Source of the DNA: Lachnospiraceae bacterium
GTDB taxonomy: Bacteria > Bacillota > Clostridia > Lachnospirales > Lachnospiraceae
DNA length: 43,470 nucleotides
NCBI GenBank assembly: GCA_015056765.1
Contig: SVFQ01000020.1
Coordinates: forward strand, 1-43,470
Direction of reading: 5' to 3'
In this document: positions 1 through 11,210 of the stretch, in pieces
Numbering within the stretch: the first letter of the stretch is position 1
Layout: every line of letters starts with the position of its first letter
Notes under the pieces: model-generated
Told to the model about the DNA's origin: nothing
Seen by the model: the letters and a program-made list of their open reading frames with translations, nothing else
The model's database searches: none
Made by a program: the position numbers and the translations under genes

Positions 1-45
1 ATAATTTCCGCATATTTTATTGGGTTATTTTGTTAGAAACATGTA

Positions 46-54
46 TGATATAAT
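46..54 (+). promoter_or_regulatory. Extended -10 promoter for the diguanylate cyclase gene
   Basis: TGATATAAT is a perfect extended -10 (TGn plus TATAAT). No good -35 lies 16-18 bases upstream, as is normal for extended -10 promoters. Transcription would start near base 61, leaving a leader of about 24 bases. Confidence 0.55.
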
Positions 55-84
55 AGGAATAAGAATGTAATACGAGGAATTATT

Positions 85-1158
85 ATGAGTATTTTTTTCC
101 CGGCTGCTATCGAAAAGAATGAGCGTAAGCAATTCTTTCAAGCCAAGTTTGACTATTACGAGGATGTATTCCGTTGGGTTGTCATCCTGATTTGTTTAGC
201 CGAAGTTTCTTATTTTGTAACAGACTGTCAGATTTTCGGTCGAATGGCCTGGGAGGTATTGTTCCCTAGATGTTTTGTACTTTTACCGATGGGGCTTTAC
301 CTTCTATACAATCACTTTAGACATGATTACCTTGGAAATACCATCATTGGATACCTGGTCATGCATGCAAGCATGTGGTGTACCATTTGGACTATCTATT
401 ATTTGCCCAACAGAGATTTTTCCAGAGAAGGCTTCATCGTTATGCACTTTGGATTTCTTTCCCTTGGATTAGCTGCTCCCATGTACCTGCATACCATTTT
501 GCATTCCATCCTTTTGTTGGACATCGTGGTTTCAAACTTATTTATCCACTACGAGCACTTCTCCATGATGATTACACTAGGTCTTCCAATTTATGTAGGC
601 ATACTCCTACTGTTGAAGATTCTGGAAAATGCATATGTGGACCATTACCTCAGTAATAAAAAGCTTGCATCTATGTCCACCACGGACCAGTTAACGCAAG
701 CATACAACAGACATATTCTGGATGATATTTTGGAAAGCGGAACTTCCAAACTGAATTTTAAAAGCACCGACTCTATTTGGTTTTTATTAATTGACGTGGA
801 TTTCTTCAAGAAAATCAATGACACTTACGGTCATGAAGCCGGTGACCAAATCTTGATTGCCATCTCCAGTAAGATTAGAGAGAATATTCGTGAGGACGAC
901 CTATGTCTTCGATGGGGTGGTGAAGAATTCGTTGTGATTTTGCAAAACGCTGCCAAAGAAGAGGCGATGCAAATCGGTGAAAGAATCAGAAATTCTATTT
1001 CCGGTTCTGCCTCCATCTCGCCAAAGGTAACTATTTCTGTGGGCGTAAGCAAGTACTTGGGAGCTGATTATCATCAAGCGATTAATGACGCTGATAAAGC
1101 CATGTACTATGCAAAGAATCATGGCAGGAATCAAGTAATCTGTGTGGAAGACCTATAA
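85..1158 (+). CDS. Membrane-anchored GGDEF diguanylate cyclase
   Basis: Predicted to make cyclic di-GMP from two GTP at the cytoplasmic face of the membrane. The first ~185 of 357 residues form about five or six hydrophobic segments without a recognised sensor domain. The C-terminal half is a GGDEF domain with an intact GGEEF active-site loop at residues 278-282. The product-inhibition I-site REDD is at 269-272, the standard five residues upstream, so feedback control is expected. GAGGA lies 6 bases before the ATG. It stands alone with its own promoter and terminator. No EAL or HD-GYP partner or c-di-GMP riboswitch is visible in the window. The signal sensed is unknown. Confidence 0.9.
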   Translation: MSIFFPAAIEKNERKQFFQAKFDYYEDVFRWVVILICLAEVSYFVTDCQIFGRMAWEVLFPRCFVLLPMGLYLLYNHFRHDYLGNTIIGYLVMHASMWCTIWTIYYLPNRDFSREGFIVMHFGFLSLGLAAPMYLHTILHSILLLDIVVSNLFIHYEHFSMMITLGLPIYVGILLLLKILENAYVDHYLSNKKLASMSTTDQLTQAYNRHILDDILESGTSKLNFKSTDSIWFLLIDVDFFKKINDTYGHEAGDQILIAISSKIRENIREDDLCLRWGGEEFVVILQNAAKEEAMQIGERIRNSISGSASISPKVTISVGVSKYLGADYHQAINDADKAMYYAKNHGRNQVICVEDL

Positions 1159-1175
1159 AGGTCTTCCACTTTTTT
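1144..1175 (+). terminator. Intrinsic terminator of the GGDEF gene
   Basis: A 10-base perfect inverted repeat (GTGGAAGACC / GGTCTTCCAC, 1144-1153 and 1160-1169) with a 6-base loop is followed by six T. It overlaps the end of the GGDEF gene. In the other direction there is no T run, so it does not look like a terminator for hemZ. Confidence 0.85.
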
Positions 1176-2682
1176 ATTGTTCCCAAAGTGTTCTTTTTCG
1201 CTGAATCATCTCTTCTACACGGTTCAGGTATTCAGATACTTCCTTTACATTTTCACAGCGTTCGATTCTGCCGGAAGGATAGACGTGTTTTGAAATGACC
1301 CCCGCTCCGCAAGCGATAATATCCTGAATTTCCTCCATAATGAGAATGTTATATAACCCAAATTTACCGGGTTTTGCATATCCCACATTTTCAAAATTAC
1401 CACTCATGTGTTTCTGTCTGTATAAATAATATGGAACCAAGCCCATTTTCTGCGCATATTCTGCAGCAAGTTCTACAGCCTGATCCATGTCTTCCATGAC
1501 GGGTAAGCCCTTTTCTGCCACATATTGTTGCATGCGGCTTCCTTTTTTGATAGCCAGACAATGAACCGTTAGATTATCCGGCTCCATCTTAGTGATTTCT
1601 TCTAAAGTGTATCTGACATCCTCCAGGGTCTCTCCCGGTAATCCCAGAATCACATCCATATTGATATTATCAAAGCCCACTTCTCTGGCCAATGCAAAAG
1701 CATCTCTTGTCTCCTGCACCGTATGAGCACGTCCAATCAAACGAAGCGTCTCTTCTTTCATAGTCTGCGGATTAATGGAAATACGAGTAACCCCTGCTTT
1801 TTTCAGAACTTCCAGCTTCGCTCTATTTAAACTGTCCGGTCTTCCGGCCTCTACCGTAAATTCCTGTAGCTCTTGGATGTTAAATTTACTTTTAATTTTG
1901 TCCATTAACTTCTGTAACTGCTCTGCACTGAAGGTAGTTGGTGTACCGCCACCAATGTAGATGCTGTCACAAGGTCTTCCGGACATCTGATCTGCCACAT
2001 CATCGATTTCTCTTTCTAAACAATCCAGATACTGATCAAGGACCTTTTCTTTTCCAAAGCTGGCATTGGACGGGAAGGAACAATACAAGCAAGTAGTTGG
2101 GCAAAAAGCTACTCCTATATACATACTGTAGCCATCCACTCCATGGGTCTTTCCCAGGATGGTGCTTTCTCTTTTTGCGATATCTATAGCAAGTGTTATT
2201 TTATCATCAGATACTCTGTGTGCGTCTTTTAGAAAAGTTTCTATCTCTTCTTTGGTTTTTCCTTCTTCCATCATGGTCATAGGAATCTTCGTAGGTCTGA
2301 TTCCGGTCAGGTCTCCCCAGGGAAGTTCTTTTTCATGATACTTACACAAAGAGTCGTACACAAATAGTTTTAAAGTATTCTTATATTCATGATCCTCTAC
2401 ATTCTGAATCTGAATTCTATTTTCTTTTCGGATAGATACAAGGCTATCTTCTTTTGTCCAGCCTTCCCCTATGGTTTTTGTGGATGCAAGAAAACGGCAA
2501 GTCATCTTGTCCTTGTTTAATTCCAATTCCATAGATGGGCTTGCCTTTTGAATCTCACGATTACGTATCACGCTGTCTTTTGTTAAAACCTTCACCTCAT
2601 ATCCAGGGGTAAAAGCAGATACCAAGGCGTGGATATCATAGATATACTTGCTTTGGTTACATAGTACGATATAGTATTGCAT
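1174..2682 (-). CDS. hemZ: HemZ-type radical SAM coproporphyrinogen dehydrogenase
   Basis: Radical SAM enzyme of the HemN/HemZ class, 502 residues, the usual HemZ length. The iron-sulfur/SAM motif CPTTCLYC has cysteines at 194, 198 and 201. A GGGTP motif follows near 246, and the HemZ-typical PWGDLTGIRP is near 121-130. Known HemZ proteins are annotated as oxygen-independent coproporphyrinogen III dehydrogenases. No other tetrapyrrole gene is nearby, so a haem-handling or other radical role is possible. It is the last gene of the apt-relA-hydrolase-hemZ run and starts 29 bases after the hydrolase stop. The ribosome binding site is weak. Confidence 0.85.
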   Translation of the reverse strand: MQYYIVLCNQSKYIYDIHALVSAFTPGYEVKVLTKDSVIRNREIQKASPSMELELNKDKMTCRFLASTKTIGEGWTKEDSLVSIRKENRIQIQNVEDHEYKNTLKLFVYDSLCKYHEKELPWGDLTGIRPTKIPMTMMEEGKTKEEIETFLKDAHRVSDDKITLAIDIAKRESTILGKTHGVDGYSMYIGVAFCPTTCLYCSFPSNASFGKEKVLDQYLDCLEREIDDVADQMSGRPCDSIYIGGGTPTTFSAEQLQKLMDKIKSKFNIQELQEFTVEAGRPDSLNRAKLEVLKKAGVTRISINPQTMKEETLRLIGRAHTVQETRDAFALAREVGFDNINMDVILGLPGETLEDVRYTLEEITKMEPDNLTVHCLAIKKGSRMQQYVAEKGLPVMEDMDQAVELAAEYAQKMGLVPYYLYRQKHMSGNFENVGYAKPGKFGLYNILIMEEIQDIIACGAGVISKHVYPSGRIERCENVKEVSEYLNRVEEMIQRKRTLWEQ

Positions 2683-2711
2683 AATGCTTCTTTCTATCTT
2701 ATCTTCTCTTT

Positions 2712-3368
2712 CTACAGGATTTCTCCCTGTACAAAAGGATTGTATTTTTTCTCGTATCCGATGCTGGTTAAATCCCCATGCCCCGGATATACCGTTACAT
2801 CTTCCGGCAATACAAAAAGTTTTTCCCGGATGGAGCGCACGATTTCAGACATGCTACCTGTTGGGAAATCGGTACGTCCTACCGACTCCTGAAATAAGGT
2901 ATCTCCGCTCATCAAAACTTTATGTTCCGGAATATAGTAGCAGCAGCTTCCCTTGGTATGTCCCGGCGTGGCGATACAGGTAATGGAAAGACCTGCCAGC
3001 TCAAAGATTTCACCATCCTTCAGCCACACATCCGGTTCCACTCTGCAAGGTCTCCCGATGCTCTCCGATAGATTCAGATTCGGACTGGATAAAAGGTCTT
3101 TTTCTCCCTCATAGGCATACACCTTTGCGCCGGTCTTTTCCCGCATAGCAGCTACCCCAAGAATATGGTCGTAATGTCCATGGGTTAGCAAAATAGCTGC
3201 TACCTGTAAATTATGTTCCTGCAACTTCTGTACCAGATAGTCTCCCCTGTCTGCAGGGTCAAAGAAAAGGACCTGTTGCAGGTCCTTTCCATCTTCTGTT
3301 TTACCTTGTACAAAAAAGCTATTGGTTGCTGCCATACCTAATGTTACATAACCGATTTCTAAGCTCAT
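2712..3368 (-). CDS. Metallo-beta-lactamase-fold hydrolase (glyoxalase II-like)
   Basis: A 218-residue zinc hydrolase of the YcbL/GloB-like group. The metal motif THGHYDH is clear near residue 61, with later metal histidines in TPGHTKG and YPGHGD. Family members cleave hydroxyacyl-thioesters, but the substrate here is unknown. A longer frame begins at an upstream TTG. I chose ATG 3368 because TTGGAGG lies 7 bases before it. It sits between relA (34 bases upstream) and hemZ, a common clostridial arrangement. Confidence 0.85.
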   Translation of the reverse strand: MSLEIGYVTLGMAATNSFFVQGKTEDGKDLQQVLFFDPADRGDYLVQKLQEHNLQVAAILLTHGHYDHILGVAAMREKTGAKVYAYEGEKDLLSSPNLNLSESIGRPCRVEPDVWLKDGEIFELAGLSITCIATPGHTKGSCCYYIPEHKVLMSGDTLFQESVGRTDFPTGSMSEIVRSIREKLFVLPEDVTVYPGHGDLTSIGYEKKYNPFVQGEIL

Positions 3369-3402
3369 ATTTGCCTCCAAATCCGTAAGTCTGTATCAGG
3401 CT

Positions 3403-5730
3403 TTAGCCTGTGGTTCTTTGTACGTCTAACACGCTTGGAACGCTTCGCAGGCGCTCTATCATCACCTGTAATTCATTTCTACCGGATACGTAGAAGGTAA
3501 TCATCATCGTTGCGATGCCCTGCTTGCTGGTTCTGGTGTTAATGGATAAAATATCGATTTTTTTGTCTGTAAATAGCTTCGAAATATCTGCCAACAAACC
3601 ACTTCTGTTATTGGCATATATGGTAATGTCAGAGAAGTACTGGCCGGTATCTGCTTCTCCCTCCGGTACTTGCCACTCTGCTTCGATGATACGTACTCTA
3701 TCCTCATCTGATAGATTGATGATATTCACGCAATCTGTTCGATGGACTGAAATGCCTCGTCCCCTGGTGACAAATCCTACGATTTCATCTCCCGGTACAG
3801 GAGAACAGCATTTACTAAAGTGTACCGTTACATCATGTACACCTTTTACCACGATACCGTTCTTAGAACGCACGGTTAAAGATTTGCTCTTAGCGCTCTC
3901 TTCTACCGCAGCCATAACCTCGTCATCCGACATGACGCGTTTATGGTCTTTATCGTAAAGCTCCTGCATACGGTTAATGATCTGGCCTTCTTTTAGACCA
4001 CCATGTCCTACCGCAGCCATAACAGAATCCCAATCATGGAATCCATATTTTTGTAAAATCGCCTTTTGGTACTCCGGCTTCATCAGCTCCGGCAGATTCA
4101 CCGCTTTTGCTTTGCAATAAGCGTTGATCATTTCCTTACCTTTGACGATATTATCTTCTTTTAATTCCTGCTTAAACCACTGGTTGATTTTGTTTTTTGC
4201 CTGGGTACTCTTTACCAGTGCAAGCCAGTCCCTGCTAGGGCCCTTGGAGTTCTGGCTGGTCAGAATCTCGATGCGGTCACCATTCTGAATCTGATAATCG
4301 ATGGTTACCAGCTTACCGTTTACTCTGGCGCCAATCATACGATTTCCCACTGCAGAGTGTACCGCATAGGCAAAATCAATAGGGGTAGATCCCCACGGCA
4401 GGTTCTTTACTTCACCGCTAGGGGTAAAGCAATAGACATTATCGGAGAACAAGTCTAAGTCGCTCTTCAATAAGTCCATAAATTCCCTGTTATTGGATGT
4501 GTCTTGCTGCCATTCCAAAATCTGGCGTAGCCAAGCCATCTTCTCTTCTTCCGAGTCTTTTCCTAACTTCTTACCATCAGAAGCTTCTTTGTACTTCCAA
4601 TGGGCTGCGATACCATACTCAGCGGCACGGTGCATTTCGAAGGTTCGAATCTGAATCTCAAAAGGTTTGCCGCCTTCTCCGATCAAGGTAGTATGTAAGG
4701 ACTGATACATATTTGCCTTCGGCATAGCGATATAGTCCTTGAATCTACCGGGAATAGGCGTATACATTTCATGGATGACACCCAAAGCTGCATAGCAATC
4801 CTTCACTGTGTCCACGATGATACGCACGGCAAACAAGTCATAAATCTGATCGATGGTCTTGTGCTGATTCTTCATCTTCTTGTAGATACTAAAGAAATGC
4901 TTCACACGACCATCTACCTGACCCTTGATGCCGGCATTTTGCATATGAAGCGTAACTTCACGCACGATACCTGCGATATACGCCTCACGTTCACTCTTTC
5001 TGGTGGCAATTTTATCCACCAAATCATAATAGACATCCGGCGCTAAATACTTCAAAGATAAGTCATCTAATTCTACTTTGATTTTGGAAATACCAAGTCT
5101 GTCCGCTATAGGAGAATAAATATCCAAAGTCTCTCTGGCAATACGCTGCTGCTTCTCTTCCGGCTGGTACTTCAGGGTCCGCATGTTGTGCAGTCTATCT
5201 GCCAGTTTGATTAAAATGACACGGATATCCTTGGCCATAGCCAGGAACATCTTACGAAGATTCTCTGCCTGCATCTCCAGTTTATCCGGAGGCTGCGGCT
5301 TTCCCTCTTCGTCGCTTTCACCCATGTTGAAATTCTGCAATTTCGTAACGCCATCCACCAAAAGAGCAACTTCATCACCAAACTGCTCTTTGATTTCTTC
5401 ATAGGTGTATATGGTATCTTCTACCACATCATGTAAAAGACCTGCTGCAATGGTCTCTTTATCCATCTCCAGTTCGGCCAGTATAATAGCCACACATAAA
5501 GGATGGATGATATAAGGCTCTCCGGACTTACGTAGCTGTCCCTCATGGGCATCAAAAGCAAGACGGTATGCCCGCTCGATAAGTGAAATATCATCAGAGG
5601 GGTGATACTGTCTTACTGTAGTGATCAATTCCTGGTACAAATCATCAGGAGTATGGTACTCCTTAATCGGTTCTATCCTGCCATAATCGATCACAACTTT
5701 GGATTTTGGTGGAAAAGTTCTATCTTCCAT
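3403..5730 (-). CDS. relA: Bifunctional (p)ppGpp synthetase/hydrolase
   Basis: Long RelA/SpoT homologue of 775 residues that makes and degrades the alarmone (p)ppGpp. The N-terminal HD hydrolase domain is intact (LLHDVVED with H100, D101). The synthetase domain follows, with RFKD at 329-332. That is the RxKD loop charge pattern of bifunctional enzymes, unlike the ExDD of synthesis-only RelA. A TGS domain covers about 430-492 and a C-terminal ACT domain about 695-775. It starts 46 bases after apt and is probably co-transcribed. The ribosome binding site (GCTGGGT) is unremarkable, so the exact start is less certain than the identity. Confidence 0.95.
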   Translation of the reverse strand: MEDRTFPPKSKVVIDYGRIEPIKEYHTPDDLYQELITTVRQYHPSDDISLIERAYRLAFDAHEGQLRKSGEPYIIHPLCVAIILAELEMDKETIAAGLLHDVVEDTIYTYEEIKEQFGDEVALLVDGVTKLQNFNMGESDEEGKPQPPDKLEMQAENLRKMFLAMAKDIRVILIKLADRLHNMRTLKYQPEEKQQRIARETLDIYSPIADRLGISKIKVELDDLSLKYLAPDVYYDLVDKIATRKSEREAYIAGIVREVTLHMQNAGIKGQVDGRVKHFFSIYKKMKNQHKTIDQIYDLFAVRIIVDTVKDCYAALGVIHEMYTPIPGRFKDYIAMPKANMYQSLHTTLIGEGGKPFEIQIRTFEMHRAAEYGIAAHWKYKEASDGKKLGKDSEEEKMAWLRQILEWQQDTSNNREFMDLLKSDLDLFSDNVYCFTPSGEVKNLPWGSTPIDFAYAVHSAVGNRMIGARVNGKLVTIDYQIQNGDRIEILTSQNSKGPSRDWLALVKSTQAKNKINQWFKQELKEDNIVKGKEMINAYCKAKAVNLPELMKPEYQKAILQKYGFHDWDSVMAAVGHGGLKEGQIINRMQELYDKDHKRVMSDDEVMAAVEESAKSKSLTVRSKNGIVVKGVHDVTVHFSKCCSPVPGDEIVGFVTRGRGISVHRTDCVNIINLSDEDRVRIIEAEWQVPEGEADTGQYFSDITIYANNRSGLLADISKLFTDKKIDILSINTRTSKQGIATMMITFYVSGRNELQVMIERLRSVPSVLDVQRTTG

Positions 5731-5776
5731 ACCCAGCTACTCTACCTTTGCCCATATATTCTGTCGTAAATCCCAA

Positions 5777-6301
5777 TTATTTTCCTTCGTATGTGATACA
5801 GGAATCCAAACGATATCCTTTGATACGGTCTCTGCCCTTTAATCCGGCAAGTTCCATCACTACATTGATACCTACTACTTCGCCGCCTAAAGACTCGATT
5901 AATTTAATCATGGCTTCTGTAGTACCGCCGGTAGCGATTAAATCATCTACGATTAATACTTTCTGACCAGGTTTGATAGCATCTTTGTGCATCTCAATGG
6001 TAGCTGTACCATATTCCAGTTCATAATCAATGGAAACTGTTTCGCAAGGCAATTTACCTTTTTTACGAATCAGTACGAATGGTTTGTGTAAATTATAAGC
6101 AAGTGGAGTTCCGAAGATAAATCCTCTGGACTCTGCACCGGCAATTACATCGAAATCCAAATCTTCTACTGCTTTCTGCATGGAATCGATAGCAAGCTGT
6201 AAGCCATCAGCATCCTGTAAGATGCTGGTCACATCTCTAAACATGATGCCCGGTTCTGGAAAGTCCGGAATAGTTCTTACGTAATCCTCTAATTTTTTCA
6301 T
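5777..6301 (-). CDS. apt: Adenine phosphoribosyltransferase
   Basis: Converts adenine and PRPP to AMP (purine salvage, cytosolic). The PRPP-binding loop VLIVDDLIATGGT is complete and the 174-residue length is typical. Two ATGs lie two codons apart. The second (6301) is preferred because GAGG sits 8 bases before it but only 2 bases before the first. In many Firmicutes apt lies between recJ and relA. Here relA follows but recJ is absent, and apt is the first gene of the transcript. Confidence 0.95.
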   Translation of the reverse strand: MKKLEDYVRTIPDFPEPGIMFRDVTSILQDADGLQLAIDSMQKAVEDLDFDVIAGAESRGFIFGTPLAYNLHKPFVLIRKKGKLPCETVSIDYELEYGTATIEMHKDAIKPGQKVLIVDDLIATGGTTEAMIKLIESLGGEVVGINVVMELAGLKGRDRIKGYRLDSCITYEGK

Positions 6302-6376
6302 TTTCATGACCTCTTTCTACATCTACGAATTATGCGCATAGAGCCAATCAGCTCATCATGGCACATAGATAATTAC

Positions 6377-6405
6377 ATTATATGACTCTATTCCCTGCAA
6401 GTAAA
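6377..6405 (-). promoter_or_regulatory. Promoter of the apt-relA run
   Basis: Read on the minus strand: TTTACT, 17 bases, then a perfect TATAAT. Transcription would start near 6370, giving a leader of about 70 bases that can form a small GAGC/GCTC hairpin before apt. Confidence 0.65.
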
Positions 6406-6435
6406 GAATTCACAGAAAAATTACTTTACCAGGAC

Positions 6436-6471
6436 AAAAAAGAAACGAGGCAGAATCCTGTCTCGTTTCTT
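6436..6471 (-). terminator. Intrinsic terminator after the PotD-like gene
   Basis: A 14-base stem with one mismatch (arms 6440-6453 and 6458-6471), a 4-base loop and a T tract on the minus strand. It separates the amidohydrolase/PotD transcript from the apt promoter. Confidence 0.85.
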
Positions 6472-6494
6472 AAAGTTCTCGTAGAACACCTTAT

Positions 6495-7598
6495 TTATTT
6501 TGCGGATTTGACATCTGTTACAACAGATACCATCTTGTTCAGCATCTCGCCTTCTTTGTCATTGACTACTACTAAGTTATTCTTGATATCGTCTGTCAGT
6601 ACGCAGATTTCAGAATTCTTCAAATAATCCGGCAGTAATTCATAAGCTGCTTTATTAAAGCATACATACTGGAATTCTTCTGTAAGCTTCTCTGCAATAT
6701 CAGGACGCATTAAGAAGTCGATGAAAAGCTGTGCTTCTTTTTTGTGCTTGCTGCCTTTCAGCAATACAAAGTTGTCCAGAGTCAAAGGGAACTGCTCTTT
6801 TTTCATTACAACTTCCAGGTTTTCATTCTCCTGCATTGCCTGAAGAGCATCGCCGCTGTAGATATAAGCCAGTGCTACCTCTCCTCTTGCCATAGAGATA
6901 CGCTCATCAGCAATCTGAGAGAAGGATTTCAGGTTTGCATTTAACTGAAGTAAGTAGTCTTTTGCTCCATCTAAATCATCCAGATTTGTGGTGGTTACTT
7001 CTTTGCCGGCACCCTGAAGGCCTAAGGTAATATCACCTTCCACATCATCAAAGATTAAAATATTGTTACTTAAAGACGGATTTAACAGATCCTGTGCTGT
7101 ATCAACTGTAACACCCAGTTCATCTATCATAGGCTTATTGGCTAAAACAACGGAGATAGTACCCATGTATGGTACACAATACTCATTGTTTGGATCATAG
7201 TCAAGGCCAAGGAATGCTTCATCAATATTAGATAAATTGGTGAGAGCATCTTTGTCAAATGGCTCTAATAAATCGTTTTCTCTAAAAGCTGTAATGTAGG
7301 TATTAGTCGGTACTGCGATATCGTACTCGCCCGGCTTACCTGCAATCAATTTGGCCAAAAGTTCATCGTTGGATTCAAAGGTCGTCTCCACTACCTTGAT
7401 ACCGTACTCCTGCTCAAACAAATCCAGAACTTCCGGTGTCATGTACTCTGACCAGTTGTAAAGATAAATCTCATCTGCGTAGCCGTTGCCATCTTTATCA
7501 TCTGACGCTCCGGCTTCACCCCTTCCGCATCCGGAAAGTGCGCAGGTTCCCATAAGGGCGATGAGTCCTGCTGTTAGTAATAGGTTTTTCTTTTTCAT
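6495..7598 (-). CDS. PotD-like polyamine-binding lipoprotein
   Basis: Extracellular substrate-binding protein of the spermidine/putrescine ABC family, 367 residues. A signal peptide ends in the lipobox LSGC near residue 24, so it should be a lipoprotein on the outer face of the membrane. Domain hallmarks include EIYLYNWSEYM at the start of the mature protein and a YSGDA segment in the second lobe. The start ATG 7598 has GGGAG 6 bases upstream; an upstream GTG gives a longer but less likely frame. It overlaps the stop of the amidohydrolase by 4 bases, so translation is probably coupled. No potABC genes are in the window. The ligand is inferred from family only. Confidence 0.85.
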   Translation of the reverse strand: MKKKNLLLTAGLIALMGTCALSGCGRGEAGASDDKDGNGYADEIYLYNWSEYMTPEVLDLFEQEYGIKVVETTFESNDELLAKLIAGKPGEYDIAVPTNTYITAFRENDLLEPFDKDALTNLSNIDEAFLGLDYDPNNEYCVPYMGTISVVLANKPMIDELGVTVDTAQDLLNPSLSNNILIFDDVEGDITLGLQGAGKEVTTTNLDDLDGAKDYLLQLNANLKSFSQIADERISMARGEVALAYIYSGDALQAMQENENLEVVMKKEQFPLTLDNFVLLKGSKHKKEAQLFIDFLMRPDIAEKLTEEFQYVCFNKAAYELLPDYLKNSEICVLTDDIKNNLVVVNDKEGEMLNKMVSVVTDVKSAK

Positions 7599-9274
7599 AG
7601 TTTCTCCCACACTTTCTGTCCATGTACATAGGCGGATAAGACCCTAGTTTCAAATATCCTTTGTGGCTCCATGGTAAGCACATCTTTATCTATGATAACG
7701 AAATCTGCGTCATTGTCAATCATTATTTTTCCTTTTTTTGACAAACGCAGTTGTTCATAGCCACCCGCCGTCATCACAGACAGAGCCTGCATAGGCGTCA
7801 GTTTTTCCTGTTCGCCAAGAGGCTCGGTTTCCACGTCCCCCGGATACTGTCTTGTCACCAGCATAGACAGGCACTTCATGGTGTCAGCAGGAACAGACAC
7901 CGGCCAGTCACTTGCAGCAGACACTGTAACTTTTTTTTCTAAAAGAGAAGCTACCGGATATTCTTTTGCTGCTCTTTCTTCACCAAGATATGGCACTTCC
8001 AATGCATCATAGTACATAGGATCCTTGAAATGCCAGTAAGGATTTACAACAGCATGTATCCGGTATCTGGCCATGAGCTCCATTTGATCCGGTCTTAGAA
8101 CCTGCAAATGGGTAATGGCAAAGGTAGGACAGCCTCTAAACTCATAGGCCAATCTATCTTTGATACGAATTGCTGCTTTGATGGCAAAATCCGTAGCTGC
8201 ATCTCCAATAGAGTGTACATGTACCTTAAAGCCATTTCTCTGGAAGAAAAACAAAAGCTCTTCAAAACGGGCAAAATCCCATAATGGGTTTCCGGTTACC
8301 GCCTCACTGCTGTCGCAATAGGGTTCTGATAAAAACGCTGTATGATTCTCCAGCACACCATCTACGAATACTTTCACCCAGTTTAATCTCACATGCTCAT
8401 CCCGTTCCAAGTCGGTTCGAAGCTTGCAGGCTTCTTTAAAGGCAGCCTCTAAGTTACTATCCGGATAAATGGTATAACCAAGCTCGAAATGAATAATCAG
8501 CTTACCTTCCTCTTCCAACTCGTGATAAGCTTCCACCCTGGTAGCAAAATCCAATTGTGGTGCTAAGAATGGCTCGAAACAGTATAAGATACCATTGGAC
8601 AGTGCCATTTCCTGATAATACAGAATCGCTTCTTTGAACTCTTCTTTGGTATGTAACGGCAGACTTCTCACCATAATGTCTGCGTCCTCTTCCACCAGCA
8701 ATCCCTTGTGTTTTCTGATTTCATCACGGATGTTATTTTTTATTTTGCCGCTAAATTCATTTTTGATTTCATCCGGAATCAGCGTAATCGCCTTTGTATT
8801 ATGCCAAACGGTATGCAGGTCTTCCCCTCTCACGATGATGGGGAACTCCGTGGAGATAGCATCCAGAAGGGCCGCTTTATCCTCCACCTCTGCTAAGACA
8901 GAAGAGACAAGCCCATTACCAAACAAGATAAAATCATTCTTTGCAGTATCCTGCTCCGCTAAATACTTCCGCAAAACATCCAGGTACTCTTCTACTGTCT
9001 CCAGTCCATAGAGAGAGGCTCCGTGCATCATATCCACTGCCTGGGTTACATGAGCATGTCCCTCGGTCATACCCGGAAGGATCATTCCTTCTGTCACATT
9101 TAGTCTATCTACTTCGTGACCATATCCCTGCAGCTCTTCTACTCTCTCATCGCCCTCTTCTTTGCTCCCTACAAAGATAAATCGTCCGCGTCTAATCAAA
9201 GCTGCAGAAGCTAGTGGCCAGTTTTCGTTTCCTGTATAAATTTTGCCGGTTAAATGCAATAATTTTTCACTCAT
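7595..9274 (-). CDS. YtcJ-like amidohydrolase (amidohydrolase 3 family)
   Basis: Metal-dependent amidohydrolase of about 559 residues. The first metal motif is EGHAHV; later metal ligands appear in VHSIGDAA, a TH in AITHLQV, and SDWPV near residue 460. The substrate is unknown. The start was placed at ATG 9274 with GGAAACC just before it, three codons after another ATG (9283). The longer frame back to 9346 would run into the atp terminator and is unlikely. TATAAT at 9282-9287 could be a -10 element, which would make the message nearly leaderless, but no good -35 is visible. It overlaps the PotD-like gene and so may act on something that protein binds. Confidence 0.8.
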   Translation of the reverse strand: MSEKLLHLTGKIYTGNENWPLASAALIRRGRFIFVGSKEEGDERVEELQGYGHEVDRLNVTEGMILPGMTEGHAHVTQAVDMMHGASLYGLETVEEYLDVLRKYLAEQDTAKNDFILFGNGLVSSVLAEVEDKAALLDAISTEFPIIVRGEDLHTVWHNTKAITLIPDEIKNEFSGKIKNNIRDEIRKHKGLLVEEDADIMVRSLPLHTKEEFKEAILYYQEMALSNGILYCFEPFLAPQLDFATRVEAYHELEEEGKLIIHFELGYTIYPDSNLEAAFKEACKLRTDLERDEHVRLNWVKVFVDGVLENHTAFLSEPYCDSSEAVTGNPLWDFARFEELLFFFQRNGFKVHVHSIGDAATDFAIKAAIRIKDRLAYEFRGCPTFAITHLQVLRPDQMELMARYRIHAVVNPYWHFKDPMYYDALEVPYLGEERAAKEYPVASLLEKKVTVSAASDWPVSVPADTMKCLSMLVTRQYPGDVETEPLGEQEKLTPMQALSVMTAGGYEQLRLSKKGKIMIDNDADFVIIDKDVLTMEPQRIFETRVLSAYVHGQKVWEKL

Positions 9275-9330
9275 GGTTTCCATTATAACTGAAATCTCAC
9301 AAATATGGGACAGTTCTTCCTTTTTTGCAC

Positions 9331-9368
9331 AAAAAATCCGGAGCACTCTTTTGAAGGTAGTGCTCCGG
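9331..9368 (-). terminator. Terminator of the ATP synthase operon
   Basis: A perfect 10-base stem CCGGAGCACT/AGTGCTCCGG (arms 9338-9347 and 9359-9368), an 11-base loop and six T on the minus strand, directly after the atpC stop. Confidence 0.9.
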
Positions 9369-9374
9369 TTCTCT

Positions 9375-11190
<1,816 letters not shown>

Positions 11191-11210
11191 CTATTACGTT
11201 ACTGGCCAAG

